A stretch of DNA of 64,000 nucleotides, from NCBI GenBank assembly GCA_036244855.1, contig BQKZ01001605.1, positions 18,087-82,086 on the forward strand, in the 5' to 3' direction. The translations under genes and the position numbers were made by a program. Shown one piece after another: positions 22,311 to 33,399 of this stretch. This DNA comes from Temnopleurus reevesii (taxonomy: Eukaryota > Echinodermata > Echinoidea > Temnopleuroida > Temnopleuridae). Numbering within the stretch: position 1 is the stretch's first letter; the number at the start of each line of letters is the position of its first letter. A model generated the notes under the pieces. That model was not told the DNA's origin, ran no database searches, and worked only from the letters and a program-made list of their open reading frames with translations.

Positions 22311-22612
22311 AAGCTTATCATTTCGTGAGTGAGCTTATCATTTTGTGAGTGAAAATATCATTTGGTGAGTTAACTTATCATTTTGTGATTTAGCTCATCA
22401 TTTTGTGCACGAGCTTATCATTTTGTGAGTCAGCTTATAATTTTGTGTGTGAGCGTGTCATTTGTATGTGACCTTATCATTTTCAGCGCAGTAGAATATT
22501 TCCATAGAGTGACTGCGATACATAAATTATCTTATTATTTATTATTTTGTGCGCGAGCTTTTCATTTTTAGTGCGAGCTTATCATTTGTGAGTGAGCGTA
22601 TCATTTGTGCGT
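22298..22612. repeat. 20-bp minisatellite
   Basis: The unit TCATTTTGTGAGTGAGCTTA repeats with an exact 20-bp pitch about nine times from 22298 to 22490, then again with decay at 22540-22612 after a short unrelated stretch. Variants keep TCATTT.GTG. Confidence 0.85.
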
Positions 22613-22928
22613 GTGTGCGGTTTGCAAGTGTGCATATTACGTATTCGTTTGTGTGTGTGGGTTGGGGAGGGGTAAGGCGTGACAGAAAATAGAAAGAATG
22701 TTAGAAAGACATTCGATTGATCGGCCTAGATACTTGACGGGCCAGGGGAGACCCGTTTCTGCATTTTCATTGATTCTAAACTATTCAAACTCACGCGGAA
22801 TCATTCAAAAGCCGAAATACTTAGCTCCCATTGAAAGACGAGCCACTGCTATTCTCTACGCGAATGTTAAACATCTTTGAAGGATATGTTGTAAATCTGA
22901 GAGGAGAAGATGTACATACGGATTCATT

Positions 22929-22995
22929 TGTGTGTGTGTGTGTGTATGTATGTGTGTGTATGTGTGTGTGTATGTGTGTGTGTATATGTATGTGC
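22929..22995. repeat. (TG)n microsatellite
   Basis: TG repeats with TATG interruptions. Confidence 0.95.
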
Positions 22996-23102
22996 TAAAG
23001 CGACGGGGGATAAGGTATATAGGGAGAGAGAGAGCGGAGAGGCAAAGAAGAGACGATGTAGGTCGAAATACTCTAACGAGATAGAGGAAGCAAAATACAT
23101 AA

Positions 23103-23190
23103 ACACACACACACACACACACACACACAGGGTAGAGACAGATAGATGAATAGATAGGAAGAGAGAGAGAGAGAGAGAGAAAGAGAGGGG
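23103..23190. repeat. (CA)n and (GA)n microsatellites
   Basis: CA repeat at 23103-23129 and GA repeat at 23161-23190, separated by about 30 bp of unique sequence. Confidence 0.9.
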
Positions 23191-23625
23191 GTGGCTAAGG
23201 GGTTAGGTGTATTTTTAGCCATATATGAACAAAGATATGAAAACTCACTAAAAGCCAGTAGAAATTTGACAGATTGTTATAAGGAAACGGAAGCATCATC
23301 AGAAAGACAAATATAACATATGCCAAATCTATTTACTCTTCACAGAATCAATACATACAAATCATTTCTTCTGCCCCACTCAACCACACATCGGCAATAC
23401 AAGTAAGATATACTCTGCCTACTCCCAAAAGATTTATCGAGGAAAACATTTCAGAATTCCGTGCTCTCAGTTGAACCCTAAAGCCTGAAAGACGAAGATT
23501 TGCTAAACAGACAACCAAAATGTTTTTTTGAGGGATGCATCTCGCTCTATCTTGATGTAATTTAGTAATTTAATAAGAACGATTGAGACACGCAATTCAA
23601 TCCACGCCCTGACCTTGGGATATCT
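23191..23625. other. No gene seen
   Basis: A-rich sequence with no ORF or repeat noticed. Confidence 0.5.
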
Positions 23626-23627
23626 TT

Positions 23628-23871
23628 AAAGGCCGACTTACACTTTTGCGTTTTTAGCCTGCGTTAGCCCAGCGATTTCAGAAATTAAAAAAGAACGCTC
23701 CCTGGACTGTGCACAACAAACGCAGATCAGCCGGTAGACTGACGTTTGGCTTGCGCTCAAGTAGCGAACGTCTACCGTCAGTCCTCCATATGACCTGCGC
23801 CCGAGGGGCGTTTTTATTTAAAAAAAACGCTGGGCCGAAGCAGGCTAAAAGCGCAAAAGTGTAAGTCGGCC
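23628..23871. mobile_element. Family A palindromic MITE, copy 5
   Basis: Left end AAGGCCGACTTACACTTTTG, right end CAAAAGTGTAAGTCGGCC, nearly perfect complements. The centre carries GACGTTTGGCTTGCGCTCAA and GTAGCGAACGTCTACCGTCA, with local damage. Confidence 0.85.
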
Positions 23872-24270
23872 GTGAGGAAATGTCGCGCCAAATTACCAAG
23901 ATCCTTGTTCATTTATTGAGAAAGGGAGACGGGGAAAAAGTTTGCCGAGTGGGAGACTTAAAAAGGAGGGCGCAAAGAACCTATCAAACAATTACCTGAA
24001 ACTTCAAAGTCGCATGGAGGATGGTATCATTAGAGCAGCGAGCAAACAGATCTACTTCGATTTAATGTTTCTCAAAAGTTTAAAGACATTCATAAACGAG
24101 TAGATAAAGAACAAAATATCTATAATGCAACCAACAAATGATTTGTATATGTTCTGGAATAAAGGGAAGAATGATATTTCCAAATATTGTTATGTAACAT
24201 TGCGAGGTGTGTGTAATGCGCGGTTGGTAAAATGGCAAGCAGGATGGCATTACGACCTGAAATAAAGAGA
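23872..24270. other. No gene seen
   Basis: Mixed sequence without recognisable coding or repeat structure. Confidence 0.5.
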
Positions 24271-24273
24271 TAC

Positions 24274-24404
24274 AGCCCCGGTCACATAGGACCCCGGAAG
24301 CAACACGATTTACCCCGACTCGTTGTTCCGAGGCAGTTAACTGTGAATTAACAAAGAGTCGGGGTGAATCGTGTTGCTTCCGGGGTCCTATGTGACCGGG
24401 GCTT
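24274..24404. mobile_element. Family B palindromic MITE, copy 2
   Basis: Left end AGCCCCGGTCACATAGGACC, right end GGTCCTATGTGACCGGGGCT, a perfect 20-bp terminal inverted repeat. The arms continue with CCGGAAGCAACACGATT. The centre is AGTTAACTGTGAATTAAC. This is the best-preserved copy of the family here. Confidence 0.9.
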
Positions 24405-24592
24405 AAACGACAAACATGACAAAGTACACTCACGTCAGGCAAAGTAATATTCATGTTTGATAACAACTTGGAAGTCAGCAGTTTAGAATGTCCAGAGTTG
24501 TGTAATAATTGAAACACGTCCACACGTTACGGTACATTAGTTCATATACGTAGACAGAAGTGATGGGGAATTTAAAGGGTCATGGACTACCG

Positions 24593-24600
24593 CCCCCCCC
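24593..24600. repeat. C8 tract at the edge of assembly gap 2
   Basis: The homopolymer stops at the first N, so the gap probably begins in a longer C run. Confidence 0.9.
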
Positions 24601-25496
24601 NNNNNNNNNNNNNNNNNNNNNNNNNNNNNNNNNNNNNNNNNNNNNNNNNNNNNNNNNNNNNNNNNNNNNNNNNNNNNNNNNNNNNNNNNNNNNNNNNNNN
24701 NNNNNNNNNNNNNNNNNNNNNNNNNNNNNNNNNNNNNNNNNNNNNNNNNNNNNNNNNNNNNNNNNNNNNNNNNNNNNNNNNNNNNNNNNNNNNNNNNNNN
24801 NNNNNNNNNNNNNNNNNNNNNNNNNNNNNNNNNNNNNNNNNNNNNNNNNNNNNNNNNNNNNNNNNNNNNNNNNNNNNNNNNNNNNNNNNNNNNNNNNNNN
24901 NNNNNNNNNNNNNNNNNNNNNNNNNNNNNNNNNNNNNNNNNNNNNNNNNNNNNNNNNNNNNNNNNNNNNNNNNNNNNNNNNNNNNNNNNNNNNNNNNNNN
25001 NNNNNNNNNNNNNNNNNNNNNNNNNNNNNNNNNNNNNNNNNNNNNNNNNNNNNNNNNNNNNNNNNNNNNNNNNNNNNNNNNNNNNNNNNNNNNNNNNNNN
25101 NNNNNNNNNNNNNNNNNNNNNNNNNNNNNNNNNNNNNNNNNNNNNNNNNNNNNNNNNNNNNNNNNNNNNNNNNNNNNNNNNNNNNNNNNNNNNNNNNNNN
25201 NNNNNNNNNNNNNNNNNNNNNNNNNNNNNNNNNNNNNNNNNNNNNNNNNNNNNNNNNNNNNNNNNNNNNNNNNNNNNNNNNNNNNNNNNNNNNNNNNNNN
25301 NNNNNNNNNNNNNNNNNNNNNNNNNNNNNNNNNNNNNNNNNNNNNNNNNNNNNNNNNNNNNNNNNNNNNNNNNNNNNNNNNNNNNNNNNNNNNNNNNNNN
25401 NNNNNNNNNNNNNNNNNNNNNNNNNNNNNNNNNNNNNNNNNNNNNNNNNNNNNNNNNNNNNNNNNNNNNNNNNNNNNNNNNNNNNNNNNNNNNNNN
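24601..25496. other. Assembly gap 2 (896 N)
   Basis: Run of N. Open frames crossing it are artefacts. Confidence 1.
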
Positions 25497-25504
25497 TCAT
25501 AGGC

Positions 25505-25577
25505 TGTACCGGGTGGGACTCGAACCCACGACCTCTGGATTGCTAGACCAGTGTCATAACCACTAGACCACCGGAGC
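25505..25577 (-). tRNA. tRNA-like sequence, probably a SINE head or pseudo-tRNA
   Basis: On the minus strand it begins GCTCCGGTGGTCTAGTGG, which contains a good A box (TGGTCTAGTGG). It contains a perfect B box (GGTTCGAGTCC) with a T arm GTGGG/CCCAC, and a 73-nt cloverleaf outline. The acceptor stem has only five of seven pairs (GCTCCGG against CCGGTAC) and the anticodon stem four of five. The loop CTAGCAA would give anticodon AGC (Ala). No encoded intron. The mismatches, the neighbouring SINE-like body and the gap just beyond its 3' end make a SINE or pseudogene more likely than a working tRNA gene. Confidence 0.45.
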
Positions 25578-25671
25578 GCCCTAGCGATAAGGTTCTATGT
25601 GAATCCAATGTGTTTGAAATATTGTTATTAATTCCGCTGGGTGACGTAATGATAGATATTATTTTATAGAC

Positions 25672-25760
25672 GTTTATCCACTATTTGCTGCACTCAACCC
25701 AGGTGAGGTGAATCGGCACCGGCTGGAATTTATTGTAGACGCGCCTAATTGGCAGCTATG
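25672..25760 (+). mobile_element. SINE body fragment
   Basis: CACTATTTGCTGCACTCAAC then CCAGGTGAGGTGAATCGG and GGCTGGAATTTATT match the central body of the SINE at 61378-61663. Neither the tRNA head nor the ATT tail is attached. Confidence 0.55.
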
Positions 25761-28005
25761 TTATGGCCGAGTAACAATGTTAAATAATTTGTCTCTCACC
25801 TCTGCATAGGTGATTAGAGAGATGGCGTATTTAAATACTATATACTTCGTGTTTTCACAAAGTGACGGGAGCCAGAAGGTACTGTTACACGAGATGAGTT
25901 ACAAATCCATTGAAACGTGTCCTTCGATAGAATTAACACATTGTTTCTATAGGATGCCCGTTGAATTGGCGCTATGTCTGGATTTACTTGTCCTCATGAA
26001 ACAATACTCTTTGGCTACCATCACTTCGTAAAAGCAGGGACAATATTATTATTATTATTATCACGTCGTATGCAATTGTAATGCACCTGCCTCTAAACAC
26101 ACGCAAAGGTGGGTCAAATATCCTTCCTTGACCTAAATCTCCAACGTTCTAGGACAAGGTTTTATTTGTCTTTGTTGAGAGAAAGTACACCCCAATGCCA
26201 AACTCATTGTCATTCCGACTGGGGTTTGACTCTAATGGACCGGGCATACGCCATACCCCTCGGCATATAGATCGAGAGGTCTTATTACCCCTATTTCAAT
26301 CCTAATTTCAGCTTCCCCTCCTCCTCCAATGCGCCCTTCATCAAGCCAAATACATGTAACATGTGGACATTCAGCTCAATTTTCCTTTTGATGCAATACT
26401 ATTCACCGCACATGATTCTACTTGCATTTTACGAGAATGTGGATTGCCTTTCTTATGCTAGGTTTTTCTGTTTTATTTTCCACTCTCTTACTTTCTTTTT
26501 TTTTGTGCGCGTCTTGAGCACTAATTCTTGGTGGATTTTGCGCCTTGTAAGTCACATGCATTATTATCATTATTATTATTACTATGATTTTAGATAAAAG
26601 CGACTATACCGAGGCATGTAACTAGTCACAAAAGCACGGTTTTTCTTATTTCGCTTTTGATTTGCTGATGACAAGTTTCAGAAATGGATTCTTAATCTAT
26701 AGCCACCAAACTTAGAATTACAAAAATCGAAACCAGACGAGCTTGATGTATGAAATGAGTTATTTCATTACAACCCGGTCGTTTTCATATGAAAATGGTA
26801 ACCTCAGAAACACTGTGATAGATTCAAAAGGGAATTTGGAAAATCGGATAAAAAATGATAAAAAACACGAATGGATGAATGTCCATGTAGTACTAGTCTT
26901 TGTACAGCGTTAAAGCGTTTGCGTGATTCACATATGATTCTAAAAGCCGGTCGCAGGTTACTGCAGCTTTCTCGGGCTGATCAATGACTAAAGTATACAT
27001 CGTATGGGAAACAGTGCTGCATACAAATTGCGTGTCAGTTGAGCGTAGAAAGTTGTCTCAATATGTGAAAAGTAACGTAGAGATATGACGACGTTTCGAC
27101 TTCTACATGCTGTCTTTGTCAGGCGATGAAACACCGGTGATAGGCTGCTGGGCGCAATTGTTTAACTTCAGGGAACTGTACAAAATGACAACTATAACTT
27201 GGGACACCCTGTAAACGCAGAAAAGCGAAGGGAAGACGATTGACCAACGTTGGAAGCATTCGTCTGGTGCTCGACCTACGCACGCGCCAGAGTCAGCTAA
27301 GCGTCTTTCTTCCGCGTTTTGGAAGACGGTGACTGTGAACACAAAGTAATAATTGATCCTTTAAGCAGGTAGCCATGTGCGTTTCTATGATATTCCGAAA
27401 ATTTTCTTCAGGAAAGATCACTTTAACCCCCTTAGAAATTAGAAAAAGAAAATCAAAATTAATGCAGGGACGATTTGACTTGCAGAAAATTGATCAACCC
27501 ATTATTGTTAACTCACATGAAATTTCCTCGTCAGACAGATTTTCAGAAAGCGCAAGACATCATAATTTAGCTAAGGACGGTGCATAAAATGATTTCAGAA
27601 TGAACATTCGGTTGAGTAGTTTTGAATCATTTCGCCAACTTCACCCAAAACAGGGACGATGCATGTTATATACCTGAAATCAATTCACAACTCAAATGTT
27701 CAACGTGTAAGTGATTATTACTGGCCTGGTCCAATACTATGCGGTTAAGGTTGTTTAAATCGATGGATAATTAAAGAAAATATGGCTCTTCCATCGGAGG
27801 ATTGTAAGTGATAGGGGATTGCACAAGCATATAGAAAAGGCGATAAATTGAAGGTCATTGAATGTATATATTTGGGAGCTTTTAGCATCGACCTATCCCT
27901 GCTTTTAAGGAAAGTGCCTTCACATCAGGCCGGGAATCAATTTACCCTTTAAGAATACCAAGGGAATATGGTGGAAAATGCTGGAGTTTTGATTGCGACG
28001 AGGCG
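25761..28005. other. No gene seen
   Basis: Mixed sequence with short ATT repeats at 26046-26062 and 26565-26582. Frames of 70-79 codons have no recognisable domain. On the minus strand 27085-27125 contains a CCTGACAAAGACAGCATG then GTCGAAACGTCGTC block of the kind found near the 3' ends of some retroelements. Confidence 0.45.
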
Positions 28006-28006
28006 G

Positions 28007-28200
28007 TTTAAGGCCCGGGCACACCAAACACGGCACGGCATCACTGATCACGGCACGGTATTTTCGCAATTTCTCCCCTGTGATTGGCCAATTGTGAAGC
28101 ATCCGTTGCGAGGATAGAGCGCGCTGACCAATAGCAACCAAGATAGCGCGTAAATACCGTGCCGTGATGCCGTGCCGTGTTTGGTGTACCAGGGCCTTAA
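28007..28200. mobile_element. Family C palindromic MITE, copy 1
   Basis: Begins TTTAAGGCCCGGGCACACCA and ends TTGGTGTACCAGGGCCTTAA. The arms carry repeated CACGGCACGGCATCAC / GTGATGCCGTGCCGTG and a CGGTATTTnCGC segment. The centre has CCTGTGATTGGCCAATTGTG, including CCAAT-type boxes. TTAA is present at both ends. Non-coding. Confidence 0.8.
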
Positions 28201-29135
28201 CTCTGTATTCCCCTAATACCCCGCCCAGACGCTATCTCTTTTAGATGTGAAGTTATTCGGATTAAAGCTTTCTAGTATTCACTGCTTGCATAAAGCACTC
28301 GGGGTTTTACGTTTTTAACTTTATTAAAAGCATTTGAAATTAAGGCTTGTTCATATATTTTCCTTTTAATGGTGGCTATTTGTAAAGCGTACAGGTCCAC
28401 CTTAATTGTTCATGGAGCTCTTAAACAATACAAAATCCCTTTATTATAGGCTTACTCCTGTTTTATCAATTTGATCATTACATTCCGCCCAATTCACGTT
28501 CGCATCAATCTGCCCATAATTTTATGTATTCTACGCAAAATCGTGTAGGCGAAATATTGAAAATAGTTGATAATAGTTGAAAATTAACTAGGAAGCCTAT
28601 ATCACTCTTATCATTAGCCAAACCTACCTCCTGAGCGGAGGGATCATCAAATAAATTCAGTTAATCCATTGATTACTGGAACCGGGCAGTCCACGTACAA
28701 TTTCTGTAGGAATTTTAGAAATCGGATGTCAATGGGTTAACATGGTTAAAGCATGACATTTGTGTGATGTTCACATAACTGTGTATATGCGTCTTGAAAA
28801 CACATATCTCGTTCTGTGCCTAAAAAAATGCCTTTTATGCATTTTCACTGTAATCACTCAATGTTCGCACGGAGGTGTACTATACGATTAGTCGGGCGCA
28901 TAGAACATTGATAGAGATAGTATATTTCTCTACAAGACATAGTATTTAAATCATAGTTGTGTTGAAGTGTTATGATATATGTACTATTATTTCAAGGCTC
29001 ATAAATCAGTGTGTGTGTTGATGCAGATACATAACTAGCGCTATTGAAATGTTCAACTCCTATGCCGAGCTATGCAAAGAGGTTGGGGATGGTGATTAAG
29101 GCACCCTCCTAAAATTATTCAAATTGACAGATTTA
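28201..29135. other. No gene seen
   Basis: AT-rich sequence, no ORF or repeat noticed. Confidence 0.5.
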
Positions 29136-29140
29136 ATGAA

Positions 29141-29425
29141 TAAAAATAACAGTAATAATTGATGCAATTTATGTAACACACGTACCCACTTTGCAAAATG
29201 CTCAAGGCGCTTGCGGGACTATAATTACCCTAAATTTAGCCAGGTGCACACCAGCGCACATGGCATTTCAAGGGATTAATATTCCGGCCATGTACCCATT
29301 CACCCCACCTGGATTGAGTGACCTCGATGTGGACGAATTTCTTGCTGGAGGAAATCAACGCCATGGACGGGATTCTAACCTACTACCCTCTGGTTGAAAG
29401 GCGAGAGTCGGACCACAATAACGTA
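29141..29425 (-). mobile_element. tRNA-derived SINE, near full length, copy 2
   Basis: The minus strand carries the SINE body (ATCCAGGTGGGGTGAATGGG, TTAATCCCTTGAAATGCCAT, GCGCCTTGAGCATTTTGCAA) and ends in a degraded T/A-rich tail at about 29141. The tRNA-like head (CTCTCGCCTTTCAACCAGAG then GGTTAGAATCCCG, a mutated B box) is partly kept at 29380-29425. It is more diverged than the copies at 19742 and 61378. Confidence 0.7.
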
Positions 29426-29904
29426 TTGACTCCTTTGCGTAATTCTGATTGAAAAATTAAGGAGTCTGGTTACAAGTTGCGAGATTTATGATTGATTTAA
29501 CTCCAATCTCGCTACTTTAAATTCATTTTTTTAAATTCATCTAAGTTATTAAATTGACTTTGAATAGGAAAAAAAAAGAAAATTACCCCTTTCAGAGAAA
29601 AAAAAAAGTATGATGGTTTCGAATACAGGGCCTCGTTACATAAAGCTTTTCAATCGATCGTACGATTGTATGATATCAATCGTAAGTTAATGAAAAATAA
29701 TGTACTATGGATTTGCAATTGACAGATCGCTTTGATGTTACAGGCCCCAAGACTCTCTATAGGAATTGAATTACAGACGCGCCCCAAGAACAGAGTGCAA
29801 GATATAAATCCTAAATTATTTTTACCCATGAGGCTAATTGGCTGATGCAAAACAAATTGTTTACAAATGCATGCTTGCCCGAGCAGAGAGTTTGGATGCC
29901 AGTT

Positions 29905-30081
29905 AAGGCCCGGGCACACCAAACACGGCACGGCATCACGGCACGGTATTTACGCGATGTCTCCCCTGTGATTGGTCAATTGTTTAATATCCTGTGCGCA
30001 GAGGAGTGCGTTTGCCAATAACAACCAAGATACTGCGTAAATACCGTACCGTGATGCCGTGCCGTGTTTGGTGTGCTCGGG
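29905..30081. mobile_element. Family C palindromic MITE, copy 2
   Basis: Left AGGCCCGGGCACACCAAACA, right TTGGTGTGCTCGGGCC. The pentamer AGTTA directly precedes the left end and directly follows the right end (…GCC AGTTA AGGCCC … CGGGCC AGTTA GAG), a good candidate 5-bp target-site duplication. The interior matches copy 1, with CACGGCACGG repeats and CCTGTGATTGGTCAATTG. Confidence 0.85.
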
Positions 30082-30145
30082 CCAGTTAGAGTGATTCATG
30101 AGACAAGGTGTTTTTGCTTGTGATGATGTTTGCTTAACACCGGCG

Positions 30146-30355
30146 CGCCAACCGTGACAGGCCCATCAGTCGTTCAGCCCGCCCACTGGTCACCATATGG
30201 CGCCTCCACACATGGTATTTGTTTGGTAACGTGCGTGACATAGATAACGCCGACCGTGACAAGCCCATCAGTCGTTCAGCCCGCCCACTGGCCGCCATAT
30301 GGCGCCTCCACATATGGTCTTTGTTTGGTAACATGCGTGACAAAAATAACAACGA
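30146..30355. repeat. 102-bp tandem repeat, two copies
   Basis: ACCGTGACAGGCCCATCAGT begins at 30151 and ACCGTGACAAGCCCATCAGT at 30253. The copies share CGTTCAGCCCGCCCACTGG, CATATGGCGCCTCCACA and TTTGTTTGGTAAC with few differences. As 102 is a multiple of three, the minus strand stays open across both units as a 34-residue repeat (MGLSR, RAERL, RRHM). This may be chance, since there is no start, domain or splice evidence. Confidence 0.8.
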
Positions 30356-30605
30356 ACATTAATTTAAATCGGCTGTATTTCTCTCAGTAACAGGCCGCTC
30401 CGCAATATATTGGGGAAAACATTACGGAGTGTAATTTACTGTAATTTTGCAATCAAATTTTAATCGAACAATTGATACTTTTGTGTAGCCTGACACATAC
30501 TTGACAGACGTGAATGATTTTTGAATGGGAGATCATTAGATATGTTGCATTATTATATACACACAAGGGTGCAACATTGCACCTTTGGATGTTAAGTAAT
30601 TAGAT
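30356..30605. other. No gene seen
   Basis: AT-rich sequence between the 102-bp tandem and family A copy 6. No feature recognised. Confidence 0.5.
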
Positions 30606-30607
30606 CT

Positions 30608-30860
30608 AAAGGTAAACTCACAACTTTACGAGTTCATCCTGCGTCGGCCCAGCGCTTTCTAAAATTGAAAATGCTCTCTGAGCGCACAATATACGTGATG
30701 ATCTGACGTAAGCTTTGTGCTAAAGAAGTGCCACAGATATCATTTCACCGTATGACCTGCGTATTTCAGCGACCATGGAGCGCTTGTAATAATCATAATA
30801 ATAATAATAAAAAAACGCTTGGTCGACGCAGGCTAAAAGGCAAAGGTACGACTTGGCCTT
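30608..30860. mobile_element. Family A palindromic MITE, copy 6 (degenerate)
   Basis: Left AAAGGTAAACTCACAACTTT, right GCAAAGGTACGACTTGGCCT followed by TTAA. The inner landmark GCCTGCGTCGGCCCAGCG is intact. A (TAA)n expansion at 30793-30810 sits in the right arm, and the middle is more eroded than in other copies. Confidence 0.75.
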
Positions 30861-32660
30861 AAAACATTGCTTTAAGAGAAAGGCTAAACGTATCCAATGC
30901 CCTAATTCATTTTTCATGGGCCTCATCGATCAAACCCGACGCGAGGAAAAGCCTTTCATTCCGTCTAATTATATATCTTTGCGCTTTGATATTGAATAAC
31001 AACCACATAAATCGCGTATACTTGAAAGGAAGCACCTTCGCATGAGCTGTTAAACCGCGCACTTTGGATGGAATAGATTTTGAAGTGCCTTGTTTATGCC
31101 CCGAAATGAAGTTAGATAAAACGAAATGAACGCAGTGGTGAAAAGCATCCAAAAAGCTACGTAAATCTAGAGCATATTTTGATTTATGCAGTGCGGTATT
31201 TTTATCCGATGGAGAGGCTCGCATCATTTTGTACATTCTTGGGGTTTTACTATTATTACAGGCACAATTCACAGTAGAAAAAGAAATGATGGTTGAATTA
31301 ATTATCTATAACAACATTTCTGTGAGAGAGAGTTCCCTATACATTTTGCCAAAGAGTCGATGAGCATTAGCTACCATCTTTTAAGGGGGGTGGGTAGGTT
31401 CAAATAACCTTTTTTTTTTTGCAGTTTCATTGCAGGTAGCCCCAATGAATGCAGTTGCTCTCTGTTGCATATGCAACTAAAAAATTTGAATACTTTACCA
31501 CTGTTTATTTGGTGATCAATAGTTATATAATGTGTTTTTTTAAGGATCTCCATCGTTGTAATATGTCTATGTAGATACAAATCGCAATGTTACAACGTTG
31601 CGCCTAGGGGGACTTGACCTGATAATGCTGCGTGATGTGGCTCATGCATAGTCTACATAATTTGCTGTGTGGTGACGCTAAATAATGATAACGATAATGA
31701 TTTTTTATGATTACAAATGATGATCTAAATGAATGACGACCTGAATCTTGTTCAGAACTTTTCAGACATATCAACAAATAATGCATGGAATTGAAATTGC
31801 AAGTGTTCATTTTCAACCAAAATGTTTGAATAAATGATTAGCACTCGATCCACTATACGATGGTTGCTAAGAAACAAACATCAAGTTGTATGTACTCAAT
31901 GCTGACAAATGATGTCAAACTTGTTTTTCCATATACCCTTTGAAGACACCATAGGGAATAGTTTCTACTACTGTTACTATTGCCAAAACGGAGAAAAACA
32001 CAACTGAGTGTGCTTCACATTTTCCTTTTCCGTCGTGGAAAATAAGAGATGCTTTTCCAATTAGCCTACTCTCGCGAATTAATTATATTAGTTATCTCGC
32101 CCTATTCCTCAGGCTCTCCACCCCTATCAATGCTACACAGAGAGTGCAGGCTGGGGCAAAATGTCGTAGGACCTTTGTTCTAATGGCCTGTGGCAGTAAT
32201 TGAAGATTTCTATTCGTGTACGGGGTTTCTTGATTTGTATTTTATTGCTTTATGTATTCATTACCGGTGACATTTTAACTTTTGCTCTCGAGTGTAAGTT
32301 AGTGGCATACATGTATATATCTATAAAATATGCACGTAATCGTAAACATACTGCAACAATTTCCTACATGAAATGGCAAAGAATATTGTTATATGAGGTG
32401 TACCACACGAACACTCAGTTTAAAGACCATTGTTTTTGGACAGATGCGAAGAAGTTCTTGTTTTAATTTTAATCAGTTAATGGCTTATGCTTACATTGCA
32501 TATTCACAATAACAGAAACAAAATATCTATTGAAACATATTAACGAATGGTATTGATATACCGTGTAAGAATTTGACAGCTTTATTGTAGCTACTCAACC
32601 TTTATTATCTTTTAATCTTTCCGCATCCCAATTTCCATACTTCATTACTTTTTTCTATCA
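30861..32660. other. No gene seen
   Basis: Mixed sequence. The 121-codon minus frame at 30907-31272 has no recognisable motif and no splice or promoter support. Otherwise featureless. Confidence 0.45.
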
Positions 32661-32815
32661 TCACAATCGCCGTCGTCGTCATCATCATCATCAACCTCAT
32701 CATCGTGTTGTTGTTGTTGTTGTTGTTGTTGTGGTTGCTGTTGCTATTGTTATTGTTGTTGTTGTTCTTTTTCTTTTTCATCTTCCTCTTCTTCTTCGTT
32801 CTTCTTTTTCCACTT
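32660..32815. repeat. Compound trinucleotide microsatellite
   Basis: GTC and ATC repeats, then (GTT)n, then TTC-rich sequence. The Asn-rich frame on the minus strand is a translation of this repeat. Confidence 0.9.
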
Positions 32816-33150
32816 GTTCTCATGCTTCTTTCCCCTATATCTCCATCTTTTAATGTCCTCATCATATCTTAACCTTCACTATTCAATTTAATGTCATTGT
32901 CATCATAACCCTTGTATCTATATATATATCCTTGTATCTATATTACAACTCTGCTTCTATATATATTTTATGTTCTAGGGGTTTCCCTCCTTAATTTTGT
33001 TCTTGTCTCATTTGCTTGTTCTAAATTAGTTATTCAACTGCTAATCATTACCATTAAACCATTTATATAGTTTTGAACCATTCGCGATATAGTCACATTG
33101 CTGCAATCACCATACCTATTATCGGACATATTTATCGTTGCATAATCATT

Positions 33151-33399
33151 AAGACCGGCTCACATCTTTGAGTTTTAGTCTGCGTCGGGCCAGCATTTTT
33201 TTTTAAATTAAAAACGCTCCCCGAGCGCACAGTAAACGCATTTCAGACGATGTACTAACGTACGGCTTGGGCTGGTGGAGAGTACGCCGAACGTCAGTCC
33301 ACCGTATGACATGTGTCTTTGTGCGTTCAGGGAGCGTTTTTAATAAAAAAAAAACGCTTGGCCACTGCAGGCCAAAAAACAAAGGTGTTAATCGGTCTT
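33151..33399. mobile_element. Family A palindromic MITE, copy 7
   Basis: Left ATTAAGACCGGCTCACATCT, right AAAGGTGTTAATCGGTCT. The inner arms GTACTAACGTACGGCTTG and CGCCGAACGTCAGTCCACCG flank the centre, and TGTGCGTTCAGGGAGCG is well preserved on the right. Confidence 0.8.

Noticed and set aside
20831..22612. Possible CRISPR-like array of short direct repeats
   Set aside because: Units are contiguous with no unique spacers, and the genome is eukaryotic; these are minisatellites.
24560..25546. Open frames of ~300 codons
   Set aside because: They consist of N from assembly gap 2. The same applies to frames across 43802-44395 and 5517-5834.
27103..27342. 79-codon minus frame (starting MFTVTVFQNAEERR)
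   Set aside because: No domain that I can name; it may be a retroelement remnant, but no reverse transcriptase or endonuclease motif is visible.
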